Shown piece by piece: positions 51,863-63,655 of a stretch of DNA of 64,000 bases; the first letter of the stretch is position 1; every line of letters begins with the position of its first letter. Location: NCBI GenBank assembly GCA_950097015.1, contig CATNEN010000038.1, forward strand, positions 6,807,001 to 6,871,000, given 5' to 3'. A program made the translations under genes and the position numbers. The notes under the pieces are model-generated. The model searched no databases. It was not told the origin of the DNA and saw only the letters and a program-made list of their open reading frames with translations. The DNA is from Macrostomum hystrix. Taxonomy: Eukaryota > Platyhelminthes > Macrostomidae.

Positions 51863-53240
51863 TTGACCGCCTGTACTACTGCTGCTGCTGTTGCTGCTGA
51901 AATCCAAGGACAAGAAGGTATTTAATTACAATACTCTGAAGCACTCAGTCGAGAAATTCTTGTGATACTACATTCTCTCCTAATATCGAGCCCTATAAAA
52001 ATAATTTGGTCTTATCGACTGCACCAAGTGCTGCAGAGCAGAGGGGGGAGGCAGGAGGGAGAGAAGAAGCTCGCGGAGTGGCGCGATGGGGTGGGCAGAG
52101 GACAGGGCGGTCAAATAAGAAAGTGCTCTGAACTGAAGTGGGGGTGTCTGGCCCGCCAAAGCACAGAATGGAGCACCGTTGCAGCCACCCCAACTCCTCC
52201 AGCTCACTGCAGCCGACCTTCAAAAAATTTCCATAGAGCAGTTCTGGCACAGCAGCAGCAGGCACGGGTCCAGTGCGTGCTCGGGTGTAGGGGGTGGCTG
52301 TGCAGGGTGCAAGCTGAAGCTCGCATCGCTGCTTATTTTCATTTTTTGCTAATTGCGCCACTAGCAGGGAAAACATAAACCCACATGGCCAAGCGCTAGA
52401 CAGTGAAGATAGAAAATATAAAAGTACATAGCAGCTAGGGCACACCCATAAGCCTTTAGCTTTTGTGGGACAAGCATAGGTAAGTGCAATAATTGATTTA
52501 AAACTGCTATCAAATCTTAATCATGCAGCATCACGTGCTTGTGCAAAGCTAGCTGTTTGAACTGTGAGCACTGGGGAATTAAGTACCCTGATAGGGGAAC
52601 CAGACTGCTTCCTCGATAAGACCTCTCGGCTACTAGCATCGGGTTAGCTCAGAACCGGTGGGTTAATTAAGACGTTAATTTTGGACAACTCAAACTGGGA
52701 ATAATGCGAGTGCAGGCAGGCACGGCTTATTACATACAGGCTTGCACCAGGTGACAGGTGAGCCGCGATAGGTGGAGAGAGAATCACGCGACCCTTTTGG
52801 GTTGGCGCCAAATTTCTAAAAAATAGACCACACGGGCAGTCATGCCTAATAAAGCAAGCAATTTCGTAGGACTGGTAAATGTTAGGAAAACATGGTTTGC
52901 CTTGGCACGCGCTGACACAAAGAATGTGGCCCAGAGCCTAATTCTATTCGCCAGTATTTCAGACTGTATCTAACTCTGAGTCAGCGCTTGATAAATGGCA
53001 TTTTGGGTCAATTAACGAGGTCGTAAGGGGGTGACCAAAATACCAAAATAGACCTACGCCCAGATTTTTTTCATTCTGTGAAGATAACTCAGCAAGAGGC
53101 ACTTTTATAAGCAATAAACTGGAGCAAAACTCTGGGGTATTTTAGGTACCCACATTTAGAGTAGAGTGGTGAAACTCGTGAGAGTGAATATAGTGAATTT
53201 CTGTGCTGTGATCACTGTGTACTGGCACATCATTTGGTTA
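51863..53240. other. Upstream region of the SGPP gene
   Basis: Candidate promoter and 5'UTR sequence. A GC-rich patch (52020-52300) has open frames on both strands without recognised domains. No exon is called. Confidence 0.4.
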
Positions 53241-53249
53241 CAGTAGACC

Positions 53250-53515
53250 CACAGCCAACGTGAAGGCGATTCTGCCAATTCTACTGACTCTTAAGCATAC
53301 ACTCATATATACTGTATGCAGGCACACACTCACACAGGTCTGACAGGGGTGTACATATGGCCTGACTTTCTTATAATCATGCAGTGTACATGTTTTACTG
53401 TGTCTTGGAGGTTGTCGCAATGGATAAATTGCACAACAAGACCCCAAGCCATCTCTTTGCACTGCTCCCCAAATAAATGTAGTCTTACTGGAATTCAGAT
53501 AAGCAACCTTGGTAC
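53250..53515 (-). repeat. SINE family B, copy 3
   Basis: The reverse complement carries the family order: acatttatttggggagcag, gcttggggtcttgttgtgca, gtacactgcatgattataag, gtgtgagtgtgtgcctgcat and agtcagtagaattggcagaa. About 25 percent diverged from copy 1 by eye. Confidence 0.75.
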
Positions 53516-53615
53516 ATGTTAGACCACTGTCACTTACCCTCCTAGCATCACAGGTTACTGCATTCAAGTCCCTAATACTTTACAATGAGATGAACTTTGT
53601 GGCTTTTAGCTTTTA

Positions 53616-53944
53616 TTATTAATAATAATAATAATTACTAATTGATTACACCTGCCCCAATTGGGTCAGATGTGCAGCCGACAGCACAGCTGCAGCTAAT
53701 GCACGGCGCATCTGAAGGCTGCGTACAGCTGTTCAGTCCACGGACTAGGGGGACGCCACACCTACCTTCAATTATCCCAGCTGATGCTGGTACCCATTTA
53801 ACAGCTGGGTGAACCAAAGCAATGCAGAGTTAAGTGTCTTGCTTGTCTTGCTAAAGGACGCAAATTGTTCCACTGGAGTCGGGAATCGAACCCCCGACCT
53901 TCAAGTCGTGGGTCCGACGCCCTAACCACTAGGCTACAACCTCT
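53616..53944 (-). repeat. SINE family A, copy 2 with (TTA)n tail
   Basis: Full-length relative of 48308-48604, including the A-box (tagcctagtgg) and B-box (ggttcgattcc) on the minus strand. The element's 3' end is followed by a ttattattattatt tail (53618-53634). One tandem duplication of cttgcttgt distinguishes the copies. Confidence 0.87.
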
Positions 53945-54094
53945 TATATTAAATATTAAAGAATATCTTAAGTGAAAGTGAATTTTTTACTTCATATTGA
54001 TTAGTGAAATAACAGATAACAAACTTTTAGTTATATTTAAGCCAGACTACTTTATGATTATGATTAAAAAAAATTTTGTTACTATGACAAGCAA

Positions 54095-54218
54095 CTTGGG
54101 GTCAGTGACAGAGTGGTTAATCTGTTTGCCTCTTGCACCACAGTCCCTAAGTTTGATTCCATGGCAAGGCCATGTTTATTTAGGGTACAGCTATGGAGAG
54201 AGGGCTTATTATTATTAG
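54095..54218 (+). repeat. SINE family B, copy 4 (tRNA-like head)
   Basis: gacagagtggttaatctgtt is A-box-like and aagtttgattccatggc B-box-like, followed by catgtttatttagggtacag and a ttattattatta tail. This copy shows that family B also has a tRNA-derived head. Confidence 0.7.
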
Positions 54219-56530
54219 TATGACAAGGGCATGACTCTTAATTATTTTACACCATTCTTTCAACAATAATTTTATAAAGTTACAACTTTTCAATATTAAT
54301 TAAGGTTTGTAGACACCAATATACAAAAAAGTAAACTATTATAACAAATAATACAAAAGACTATCATACTGAATCAGGTGTATTATAAAAAATGAAAACT
54401 GAATAGCTATTTATATTAAAACTGTCAAGCAGGGCAATAGGCTCTAAAATAACTAAGAGGCCCAGGATTGTAAAATTAAATCTGTATATTTTGTAGAAAT
54501 TATAAATATGCTGAACTTGACTTTGTTTTCAAATATCACTAAGACATAGTGCTTAGGTACAATATCTTCATATAATGTTATTAATGCAAAAACTAAACAA
54601 AGTAAATTTGGCTTTGAAATCTAATCGGCCGGGCCATAAGCACTAGGCCTAATGCAAGAAATTAAATAAAAATAAAATTGTATTGACAAATAAATAAGTT
54701 AATCACCTAATTTACATCTTGCTAAATTACATTAGTTAACTTACATTAGCCTAGTTAAAGGAGTATAATACATATAGGCTCTATTCTTAAATCCTAATGA
54801 GGATGAGAAATTAAACTTTTTATTTAGGGCTAGTAATGCTAGGCCCCTAATGTGTGCCTAAATTGTTAGTTTCTTAAATTATATTCTTAAATATTCTATC
54901 AGAGCCTGTCACAGTAGGCTCTGACTTCCTCTTGACTTTTCTATTTAGAGACTAGAAGTAGAACTAGAAAATATATCCAGGCCTAATATGAAACTCAATT
55001 ATAGCCTAGGCCTAACTAAGAATAGAATAGATCAGCTATAGAAAATATTATGGTTTGAAAGCCAGTAGAGATGGAAGCCTCAAAATAAAAACACTGTACA
55101 TCACATAGGGCCTGACACTAGACCTAATATAAGCCTACCACTATAACACATGCTAGCTAGATTTAGCTAGCAAGTGAAGTAGTAAGTAGGCCTAGCAGGC
55201 TAGCATGGAACATGTTTATGTTTGTCCCTACTAGGCCAGGCCCTAGTTTAACCTTATATGTATTAGAGAAGGGCCTAGTGCCCAAAATTTCAAAAAACAG
55301 TAGAACAGTAAGAGTAACTGACAGAGAAAACGTGAAAGAAGTTAGCTAGAACTTGCAGTGACGAATGGGCGCAGTCATAGATAGTATGAGTGCTTCATAA
55401 CTTTGGTTTAGTGTTTCTGTGGGATATACTAAATCAGATGTAATAAATTTTCACAGCCATGTAACCGATTCCTACCTTTGTGTAGATAACTGTTTCTACA
55501 GCCAGGATCAAGGAAAAATTATGAGTCATCACAAAAAGCACTGCCACACACTCACGCACACACACGCCCGTCGCCCGTCGCCCAATGATGATTTCGAATA
55601 AACAGTGATGGCTGAAGCCTACCAAATCTATTGATATCAATAGAGACACTAAAAATAAAAGTAGAAACCAATTTTTGATAAAAATATGCTAATTATTTCT
55701 TAAATTGTGTATTTTGTCGCTTTTGACTTAGTACATTAAATACTTGTGTTTGTATTGTTAAAAATAGTGCTTTTAAAAAAATTCGATAGTAAAAAAGAAA
55801 TTATATGTATGTTACCTCTCTGTCCAAAATATGCTTTACAAGCCGCTAGCACTGCCACTGCACAGCCACATAGACAGCTGGCCTGATTTTAGTGATTTTT
55901 AGGCCACCAGTGAGTTACTAAAGTAGATCAATAACCACTAGGACATAGTTGTCCTTGAGTAGAATTATACGCCAAGAAAGACTTTACACCTTTTCACGCT
56001 CAATTTTGATCAAATTCCAGTAGAAATTCAATTCAGACACTTTGAGTGCTCTATGGTCAGTGATTACGGAAAATCAATAGAAACATGCACCTTTCAATTT
56101 AAGGAAATTAGTGCCCGTTCAATTAAAACTCGGCTTTTTAGTCTATGGCAAAATCTCATCAGTCTCGCGGAAGTTAGGTGTAAAGCGGACAACGGCGTAC
56201 ACGATCGTGAGATCTGGAAGCTCGAAAAGCTACCAAAGGGAGGGGTCTTCTTTAAATTTAATCCTATAAAATAGTTCCAGCTTTAGTAGGCGCACAAATC
56301 TACTGGGTCTATATTGAATATTTTTGGGATGCAAAAAAGAAAACCATTTTTGTTTTAGGGACCCCAATTTATATAGAATGCCACACTAAGCGGGACATTA
56401 TGATTGAAGTGTTTTGGGTCAGGTAAATTCTGTGTGAATAATAAATAGCATTAAAATTCAATAATGGAGACATTGAATTTGGGACCTATTGGGTGCCAAC
56501 TTGCCCAGAACAGGGTCAGTAACGCGTATA
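54219..56530. other. AT-rich intergenic region
   Basis: No gene recognised. 54640-55270 is unusually rich in taggcc/ggccta words. 56060-56230 contains a phrase tttttagtctatggcaaaat also present in the 18.3 and 23.0 kb inverted repeat, hinting at an old third relative. Frames at 55419-55649 and 56053-56274 show no family features. Confidence 0.45.
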
Positions 56531-56534
56531 GCAG

Positions 56535-57560
56535 CCTCGTGTGTGCAGCAGAGCGCTCACTCTCCGGGGCATCCCAAGAACCAGGCGTCGCAGAAAATCT
56601 TGCGGTAGTTGTTGCCATGCAGTAGACAGTGATTCGCGCAGTTAATTGGGCAACATTTTGCGTGGGATTGTCGCGCCGAATCGAGCGCTTCAGGTAATCC
56701 CAAACGTGGATTCATGTCTGGTGATCGGGACAATGCGAACCTCGGCCAGAGCAAGGTTCGCAGGTGCAGCAGCTCCTTCAGATGCGCCACAGCGGCTGGG
56801 CGTTGCGGTGGGGCGTTGTCGTCTTGGAGGACGCTGTTCCCGACGCCACCACATGAAGCATCAATGAAAGGCAGCAGGCGTGTCTTTACTTACTTTTACT
56901 TAATTGCAGGGGGCCTGGGGCACTTGACGCACAAGCGCAGGAACGGCATGCCCCCAGGCCGGCGAACTAGGCGGGAGTCGCCCATCGCGCCATCTGGACC
57001 CCTGGGCACCTCACACACAGCAGCAAGCCAAGCGGGGAAGGGGGTGGGAGCCGAAGTGCCTCTACCCAGGCCCGCACACAGAGAGCGCACGTGTCAGGCG
57101 TGTCACAGTCGCATCCAGGAACACGAGCTCCGTCTTCGCGTGCATTGTGATGCCTGCCCATACGTGAACAGAAGCTGACTGGCTCTCAGTGTTTTGCACG
57201 TGCTGCGGCAGCATCTCCTGTCGTGGCTGGCGCCACACGCAAATACGGCCGTAGGCACGGAACAATCGAAAGCGGCTCTCATCCGTGAAAATCACTCGCC
57301 GCCACTGCTGCTGCCTCCACTGGGCCCTTTGCATTGCCCATTGTTTCCAGCTGGCCACATGGGATGGGTTCAGGCGTGGCTGTTTGCGCATCTTACGGGA
57401 TCACAGCCCTGACTCCAGCAATTGTCGCCGGATAGCTTAGGCGCTCAGAATATTCCCTCGCCTGCTTCTTTCAGCCCACATTAGCCGTAGCAGGGGGGCT
57501 GGCAATGTGGGGCTTCCCTTCACCATTCGCAGCAATCGCCGGTCCGCCCTCCTAGTTGTA
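56535..57560 (-). mobile_element. Decayed Tc1/mariner-type transposase
   Basis: On the minus strand, from 57.5 kb leftward and across frames: IRRQLLESGL and MRKQPRLNPSHVASWKQWAM (end of the DNA-binding domain), then WRRVIFTDESRFRLFRAYGR (first catalytic D), ICVWRQP and VHVWAGITMHAKTELVFLD. A roughly 190-bp foreign stretch (about 56885-57080) interrupts the frame, followed by LLPFIDA, VLQDDNAPPQR (second D) and SPDMNP, where the expected glutamate position reads RLG. The tail is RESLSTAWQQLPQDFL and VLGMPRR. Several frameshifts and the lost third acidic residue make it dead. Terminal inverted repeats were not identified. Confidence 0.82.
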
Positions 57561-57589
57561 CTGCGCATATTGAGCCGCCGGCCGCGCCA

Positions 57590-58315
57590 CCCACAAGGGT
57601 CCCGCGATTCTCACTCCTCCTATCGTGGTTTCAGCATTGTAGAGCAGGACCGTCTCAACCCATGGCCTGGAAGAGTACGTCGAGCACGGAGGCGGTCCGG
57701 CAGAGTCGCGCTGCGGAGGACTGAGCGAATGAACTGCAGTGCTGCCCATGCGAAGCCCCTACATCGCGCAAGGTCATCTTGCGCATTGGGCACCAGGCCG
57801 CCGAGATTTGTGAAGCTCGTGCTACTAGCCGGAATGGCTGTTTTCCCATCGGCGGCTTCGCATTTGATGACAGCTGGGAGCTCCGCAGGCACCGTTTGTA
57901 GTTCCGTCTTGCTGATGCTGACAGCCAGTCCAACCGTTGGGGCCACTTCCGTCAGCCAGGTCGCCAGGTCGTCCGCGGAGCCCAGTAGGAACAGGTGCTT
58001 CTCAGACTGACGGCCGCTTGTTCGTCTGAGCAGCTGGAAGCCGTCCGTGACGGCAGTGCCTGTCTCAGCACCCAATGGAGGACCTGCACAAACAGGAATG
58101 GAGCGTTGGTGTTGCCTTGGAGAAAATCCCGAGGTTGTGAAAGGGTCCGATAGTCCGTCGGGCGTCACCACGTCTACAAGGATCAGGGGTACGTGGTAAG
58201 CGCGAAGAATTTGCAGGATGACGCCACATGCCACCGAGTCGAAGGCTTGGCGAGAATCCACAAAGATGCAAACCAGCGTGACTTGGTGGACGCGCACTCT
58301 CCTCCAGGACGCGTC
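57590..58315 (-). mobile_element. LINE reverse-transcriptase fragment
   Basis: On the minus strand: VTLVCIFVDSRQAFDSVACG (palm motif A), GVILQILRAYHVP, FLQGNTNAPFLFV in another frame (motif B), then FLLGSADDLATWL (motif C with SADD for YADD), GLAVSISKTELQTV, and finally VETVLLYNAET at 57640. The final motif overlaps the start of the 46 kb LINE fragment, so both belong to one family. It is frame-broken and lacks the first RT motifs and the 3' end. Confidence 0.82.
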
Positions 58316-58907
58316 GGAGAGCCAGGATCTGGCTCGAAAAGTTCGAACTAAGATAAAAAAATTGACCTATCTGATCGTGCTATTATTATCCTTACAAAGC
58401 CACCCTTAAACCTTACTAATACTCATGCAGTGTGCTTGCAAGATTCTCACAGGTCGTAGATTTACAGAGATGAATATTTAAAGTGCGCTAAAGTTTCTTC
58501 AAGACATTTAAGCTTAAATTATCCTTAAGTATGCATGCGTTAGTTGAGACGAAATTTACTGAACTGAACTGAATAAATTACGTGAAATCCACTAATTTCA
58601 ATAAAATTTAAACATACTTTATGTGGTACTGTATGTTACTACCCTCGTAAATAACAAAAGTGCTGCAGGTACTGCTATTAGCGAAAAAATTAATTATATA
58701 TTTAAAGGTATAGATTCATACAATTACAAAGTTTAATTGTGTCTTCATCTATTTTTATAAGTGCAGCCTCTGCATGTAGAGAAAATCCATTAGTACGAGC
58801 GTATGTAGATTAGAAAATAGATTTCTGATGCATCAGGGTTTTTCAGTCATGTGTAGGTTCTCCCAAATGTAAGTTGCTAACACAGTTGCTAATACTGTCA
58901 GCAAACA
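58316..58907. other. 3' flank of the nAChR gene
   Basis: Unique AT-rich sequence; nothing recognised apart from possible 3'UTR of the receptor gene. Confidence 0.4.
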
Positions 58908-61900
58908 TCACTTCCTTGTCGGATGCTCCACCTGGAAGGCCGGCAAGGCCACCAAGCTAACGGTGAGGAACATCATGATTGTGAGGCTGAGGAATATCCA
59001 AAAGAAAATTCTATCCAGTGCGAAGGCTGCAGCTCGCCAGTCCTCGGTGTAGTCCTCGACGGTGGCTTCGAAGCTAGTCTGCTGCTGCTGCTGCTGCTCT
59101 AGAGGCGACCTCGGCTGCTGCTGGCTGGTAAATGAGTCCTGATGTCGCACAGAGCCGATTTGGCTGGCACCGTTTGTGGCAGCAGAGTTCAGGGCGCACT
59201 TGAAATAGCTGGCCGATGGTGGCACCTGTTAGAAAGCGCAGGTGAGCTGTTCACTTGAGCTGTCCTGTTCAGAATTGGTAACCCTTAGATTTATTTGGGA
59301 ATCTGTTCCGGTTTCTATAAGATTCGGAAATTTTCTGAGCAATTTTCTGAGTCTCGTGTCCCGCGTCTGTCAGCTCCAAACGCCAAGTCCATTACGCTCG
59401 TATTGAAAGTATTCGTTTCAAAAACAATTTCTAAACTTCGCAAGGGCTGCTTAGTAATTGTTTTTCGTATTAATTAGTTTTTCATGATTGCGAAGAAATA
59501 ACAAGCAAATTCTTAATGAACGACTGCATAGCAACAAACCTGCTGATTCTATACAGGCCTGTATCTGACTTGTTTTGCTTTCATTCGACCTTTTCTGGGG
59601 AAAAAAGATCATGCAGTTATTAAAATTTTTGTAGTCATGCGAATGTTCAAACGGAATGTTTGCTCGCACATATGAACCAAAACACGCGTGTGAGTGGCAG
59701 AGGCATTTGCCTCTCGCACCAATGTCACTGAGCTCGATTCCGCCGTGAGTCCGTATTGTTCTGGGGGCGAAGCCGCGGAGAGAGGGTTTGGGGGCTTGTC
59801 GTGCAATTTACGCCCTCGCTCGAGGGCCAATCTCCTAGGCTTAGCGAAAGTGTAAACTGCCTGACTGACACTAAAAAAATCTGACCAGATGCACACACCT
59901 ACGTGAGCATGTGCTCAGGAGTCAGCGATATGGGCAGAATTGCCTCCTCGCTGGCTATGTACCAAACACATTTAGCGCACGAGTCTCACCTGGCAGTGCT
60001 GTGGCGCAAAGTGCTGCCGCTGAAGTGGCGCATGTCGCGGCGTCCCACCGGCTTGGCCAACTACTGAAGCGCCGGCAAATCGATCGTCGGTTTCAGCGCC
60101 GCAGTCGATGTCAGCCGAGTTCAAGCTAGCCGAATCCCGTTGACCGTCGTGCCGGTGCAGTTCCACGCGGCGCATCCGGGCGATGCCGCGCTGCATCCGC
60201 AGTCTGGCTTCGAGCTTGCTGCAGGCGGCCACCTGGCGCTGGCGCCACTTCCGGTGCATCCGCGCCAGGCGCAACACGAAGGCCCCTGGACGAGCCTGCG
60301 CCTCTGAGAAGTAGAAGTGCGTCACCGTGACGGCCATCACCACAGCCAGCGCCACCATCAGCATCGTGACGCTAAACAGAAGGCCTGATGAAGCGGTCGG
60401 TAGGTACAAAAATTACGAGTGATGTCTCTGACCTCGAATCCGCAGCCGTAGAGACGCTTGGAGGCTTGTGGTGCAATTAGCGCCCATCCATGCTAATACC
60501 CCGAGGTACAGGAGGATTTTTAGTTTGTGTATTTTTGTGTACGTATCCTTTTGCGTGTAAGTGCAATGAGTTCTGAATAAAATAGGCCGAATTGCTTACT
60601 CGCTTTTAGCATTTAGCCTTCCTGCAAATATGGCTGCCCTTATTATGGTTAATTAGGCGGGGAGAGCTGCATGGGCTGTGACAGGAGCTGCAATGCAATC
60701 TCACCGACAACAGGTACCGCGTCGGGTGTCGGCGGCATGGCCTCGCTGACCATGAGCAGAAACACCACCAATGCCAGCAGCACGGTGATCTCCAGGTTGA
60801 CCTTCTCGCCGGACTCAATCGGCAGGAAGAAGCCCAGGATGGACACGCAGTAGATGAGAAGGCACGGACAGATCAAATTGATCACGTAGAAGAGACAGCG
60901 TCGGTACATGTGGATGGTAAAGTGCACAAGGGGAAACGGCTCCACGCAGCATGGGTAGATGCGCTCCTCCAGGTAGGGCGTGATGGACGTCACCATCCAC
61001 TCCTGATTACGCTCGATGAAGTAGACCTTCTGGTCGTCTGGGCCGGTGTGGTTCAGCCGCAGGCGGAAGCCGTCATAGGTCCATGACATCAGCGTCACGT
61101 TGCAGTCCTGCGTGTCGAATGGAAAGTAACGAACGTCCAGAGTGCAGTACATCTTTACCACAATGGGAAAAGTCCACATCACTTTTCCAGCCGAGTTCAC
61201 GATGGCGTTCGTGTTGATGTAGTCTGAGTACTCATCGTTAGCGCTAAAGTTGACAATATGTGGGTGAAGTGAGTCGCTAGTTTGTCACTTTTTACAGCTT
61301 GGTGTAACCTATCTTTCAACCTAAGCCCCTACACTGACTGGGGATGTTATTGTCCGCTCCCAGTCTTCTGCTCTTTTCAGGTTTTGCCTCTGCACTTGGC
61401 TTGGATCCGCACCTGTTGCACTCTCTGACCCTGCGTGGCTGGGAGGGGCGCTTTGTGTATGCCTGCGCTTGTGATTCCTTTGTCTGCCTGATAATTGCTA
61501 GGGATCCTTAAAGGACAGAGCCTGTTTACTTGAACTTATGACTAATGTCTATTTTTAGCAACACGTTTTCCTGTCTTGGGATCCCTTCTCCTACGTATAT
61601 CCTAAGAATGCCTGACGTCAGTTTCTATTTTTAGTAACAGACCCCTCAGTTATAGGTCAGTTTCTATTTATAGAAACCACGTGATGCGCTGGTTACCCCT
61701 ACTTTGTCTGCACTATATTAACAGTGCCCCGCTGAGGCCAAGATCAGAGAAGTTCTCTAAGTTTTTTCTAATTTTCTTACCCTTTCGGTATTATTCTATT
61801 TCTGCGTTCCCAATTATTCTGTCCCTTAGTTTGTGCCTTCGTGCCCGCTAAAGCTTCAATTCAAAGACTGACAATAAACTATTATCCCCTCTAACTTCCC

Positions 61901-63241
61901 AGATCCTGTTGAGGGTGGCCGACGACCTGCGGCATTGTGCTCAACCTAAATTCCTGCGAGAGCTCTGTTCTAATCTGACCCATTTCCCTTCGAGTGTGTG
62001 GCAACTCCCTGACCACAGTGTGAGAAGCTACGGGTAAGGATCGAGCAGTGAAAATGATAAATACAAATGTTTGAATCAATACGGACAATGATTTTCAGAT
62101 GTTGACCTGCTGTGAGCACTTACTAATTAGCGATGATCATGTCGGGTCGCCAGATGCTCCTAGAAGGAATCCAGATCTTCTCAATCGGATAGCTGCTACG
62201 ATTCCACCTGAGGTATTCGTCTACCCAGTGCTGAAGATGAAAATCAAAGGCTAGATTTAGCATGCGAAAAGTTCATCTGGTGGACCGTACGGGTTTTATA
62301 AAATTTACTGCATTAGCAGCTCACCAGCCGAAGGGAAAGCAGGGCAGAGACCGTCTGATGGCGCTCGCTCTGGACAGAAAAATGGGTTGGAAACAAGAAG
62401 AATAGAATTAACTGAAACTTGAGCAATTGACTGAAAAGATCGGTAAGTGCTTCCGGGAAAGTGTTGTTAAATTAACGAATTAAATGAATTAAAAGTGCAA
62501 ATTTAAAGATAAGTTTAAATTTAACCTCGCTCGAGGTCACGATTTGAATCTCAGCTCACGGTAAACAATTTCTGTCCTTAATCAAGACAAAAATTGTATT
62601 AATTGTCTGTATAAGTGCTTTTGTTTGAGTAGTCATTTGGGTGGTTGCTGGGGCCTGCCCAGTCCATGGACTGAGCAGGTGTACACATCCATCAACAATT
62701 GCAGGAGGGCTGTGAGATTTGGTGACACTAGACCCGTTTCGCTGCCCAATTCGCTGACTACTGAGCACACGAACACAGATACTGTACACAGGCACACGCT
62801 CACACAGGTGTGTACACCCTATGTCTGGCTTTCTTATCGCCAGGCAGTGTACACTGTCACTATGCCTTGGAGGTTGGGCCTCAAGAGCATAAATCGCCGC
62901 GGCTGCACCCCAAATAAATGTGGCCTCGCCGCGGAATCGAGCTCACGGACATTGGTTGTACATGTGGCTCGACTTGGCTACGAGAAACTATCTAAAAGTT
63001 ATCTATCAAAATCTTAGATGTGAATCATTCCCTAAAGAGCCTTCTAAAGGCAACTCAAATTCTCGACTCACGGTGTCCAGGATGTGGAAGAGCGACACTC
63101 CCAGGCCGCAGGTGATTACCGTCTTGTCCTCCCGGACCGGTCGGCTGGTGACGTCATAGCCGCGTAGCAGAAACTGCTTCAGCCGATACTCGACTGAGGA
63201 ATTGCCGTACGGCAGGTCGCTAGTCCAGGTAAAGGCTTCGG
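58908..63241 (-). CDS. Nicotinic acetylcholine receptor alpha-type subunit, exon 1 missing
   Basis: Exons (minus): 63241-63072, 62369-62325, 62230-62124, 61243-60705, 60384-59990 and 59225-58908 (TGA). All are GT-AG and in phase, about 523 residues. Subunits of this pentameric ligand-gated channel open a cation pore when acetylcholine binds. Landmarks in order are VITCGLGVSLFHILD, WVDEYLRW, IWRPDMII (loop A), the Cys-loop CTLDVRYFPFDTQDC (C-x13-C), SWTYDGF (loop B), adjacent cysteines YPCCVEPFP (loop C, the mark of an alpha subunit) and M1 NLICPCLLIYCVS. The pore helix M2 follows GEKVNLEITVLLALVVF, then AMPPTPDAVP and M3 TMLMVALAVVMAVTV. The M3-M4 loop is long and holds a QQQQQQ run, followed by EDYTEDWRAAAFALDRIFFW and M4. 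The signal peptide and first ligand-domain residues must lie right of 63241. Three introns carry SINE family B copies. Confidence 0.95.
59685..59960 (+). repeat. SINE family B, copy 5
   Basis: Longest copy seen. It has a tRNA-like head gagtggcagaggcatttgcc ... gagctcgattcc (B-box), then gcgaagccgcggagagaggg, ttgtcgtgcaatttacgccc, gtgtaaactgcctgactgac and gggcagaattgcctcctcgc. It lies in the last nAChR intron, antisense to the gene, about 30 bp from the donor at 59989. Confidence 0.82.
60420..60608 (+). repeat. SINE family B, copy 6 (diverged)
   Basis: ctctgacctcgaatccgcag, gcttgtggtgcaattagcgc and ataggccgaattgcttactc match the family order with many changes. It lies in the nAChR intron 60385-60704. 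Confidence 0.65.
61340..61910 (-). mobile_element. Possible solo LTR or LTR-like repeat in an nAChR intron
   Basis: In plus orientation, a tgttattgtccgctccc start is followed by repeated ctatttttagtaaca-like phrases, a TATA-like ctatattaacagtgccccg and a downstream polyadenylation-like gacaataaac. This is the layout of an LTR promoter and polyA site. No second copy or target duplication was found in the window, so the strand and boundaries are uncertain. Confidence 0.25.
62735..62970 (-). repeat. SINE family B, copy 7
   Basis: The reverse complement reads gtgagctcgattccgcggcg, acatttatttggggtgcagc, gtgtacactgcctggcgata, gtgtgagcgtgtgcctgtgt, acagtatctgtgttcgtgtg and agtcagcgaattgggcagcg. It contains one copy of the word (gtgtacagtatctgtgt) that is amplified in copy 2. 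Located in an nAChR intron. Confidence 0.82.
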
Positions 63242-63655
63242 CTGAGAAGCAAATGGAAACGAAATCTTCATCGAACAATTAAAAATTCTTCTGGTCAAGT
63301 TTGGTATCCATAAATTTGAGTTTTGGGATAAAAACCACACTAGATGAAAGTCCCTCAGAAGAAGTGGCAGTTCTAGAATTAAATTAAGTGGGGCAGCTGA
63401 TGGACACGAGTTTCGCATTAGAGCCTGTTGTTATCTGTCTAGTCCTGCGTCCTGCCACCGATGCATCTGGACCCAAAATTGGCAGGCCTGAGTTTAATCT
63501 TGCCCTTGACTTGATGATCAAGTAATTTTCTGTGCTTTTGCGAAACACAGCAAAATGCACTTTCACAAGATTTATCCGAAATTCGACTAGTCATCTAATA
63601 TCATATCTATCCACCACTCTCTGTGTCTCTCCCTCCGTCTCTCCACTTCTCTCTT
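63242..63655. other. Intron or intergenic sequence right of the nAChR exons
   Basis: Unique. No signal-peptide exon recognised. Ends in a short pyrimidine-rich ctctccctccgtctctcc stretch. Confidence 0.4.

Noticed and set aside
52020-52445. Overlapping 138-150-codon frames upstream of the SGPP gene
   Set aside because: A GC-rich promoter-proximal patch is open on both strands without domain features.
57507-58010. Plus-strand 167-codon frame
   Set aside because: Antisense of the LINE reverse-transcriptase fragment.
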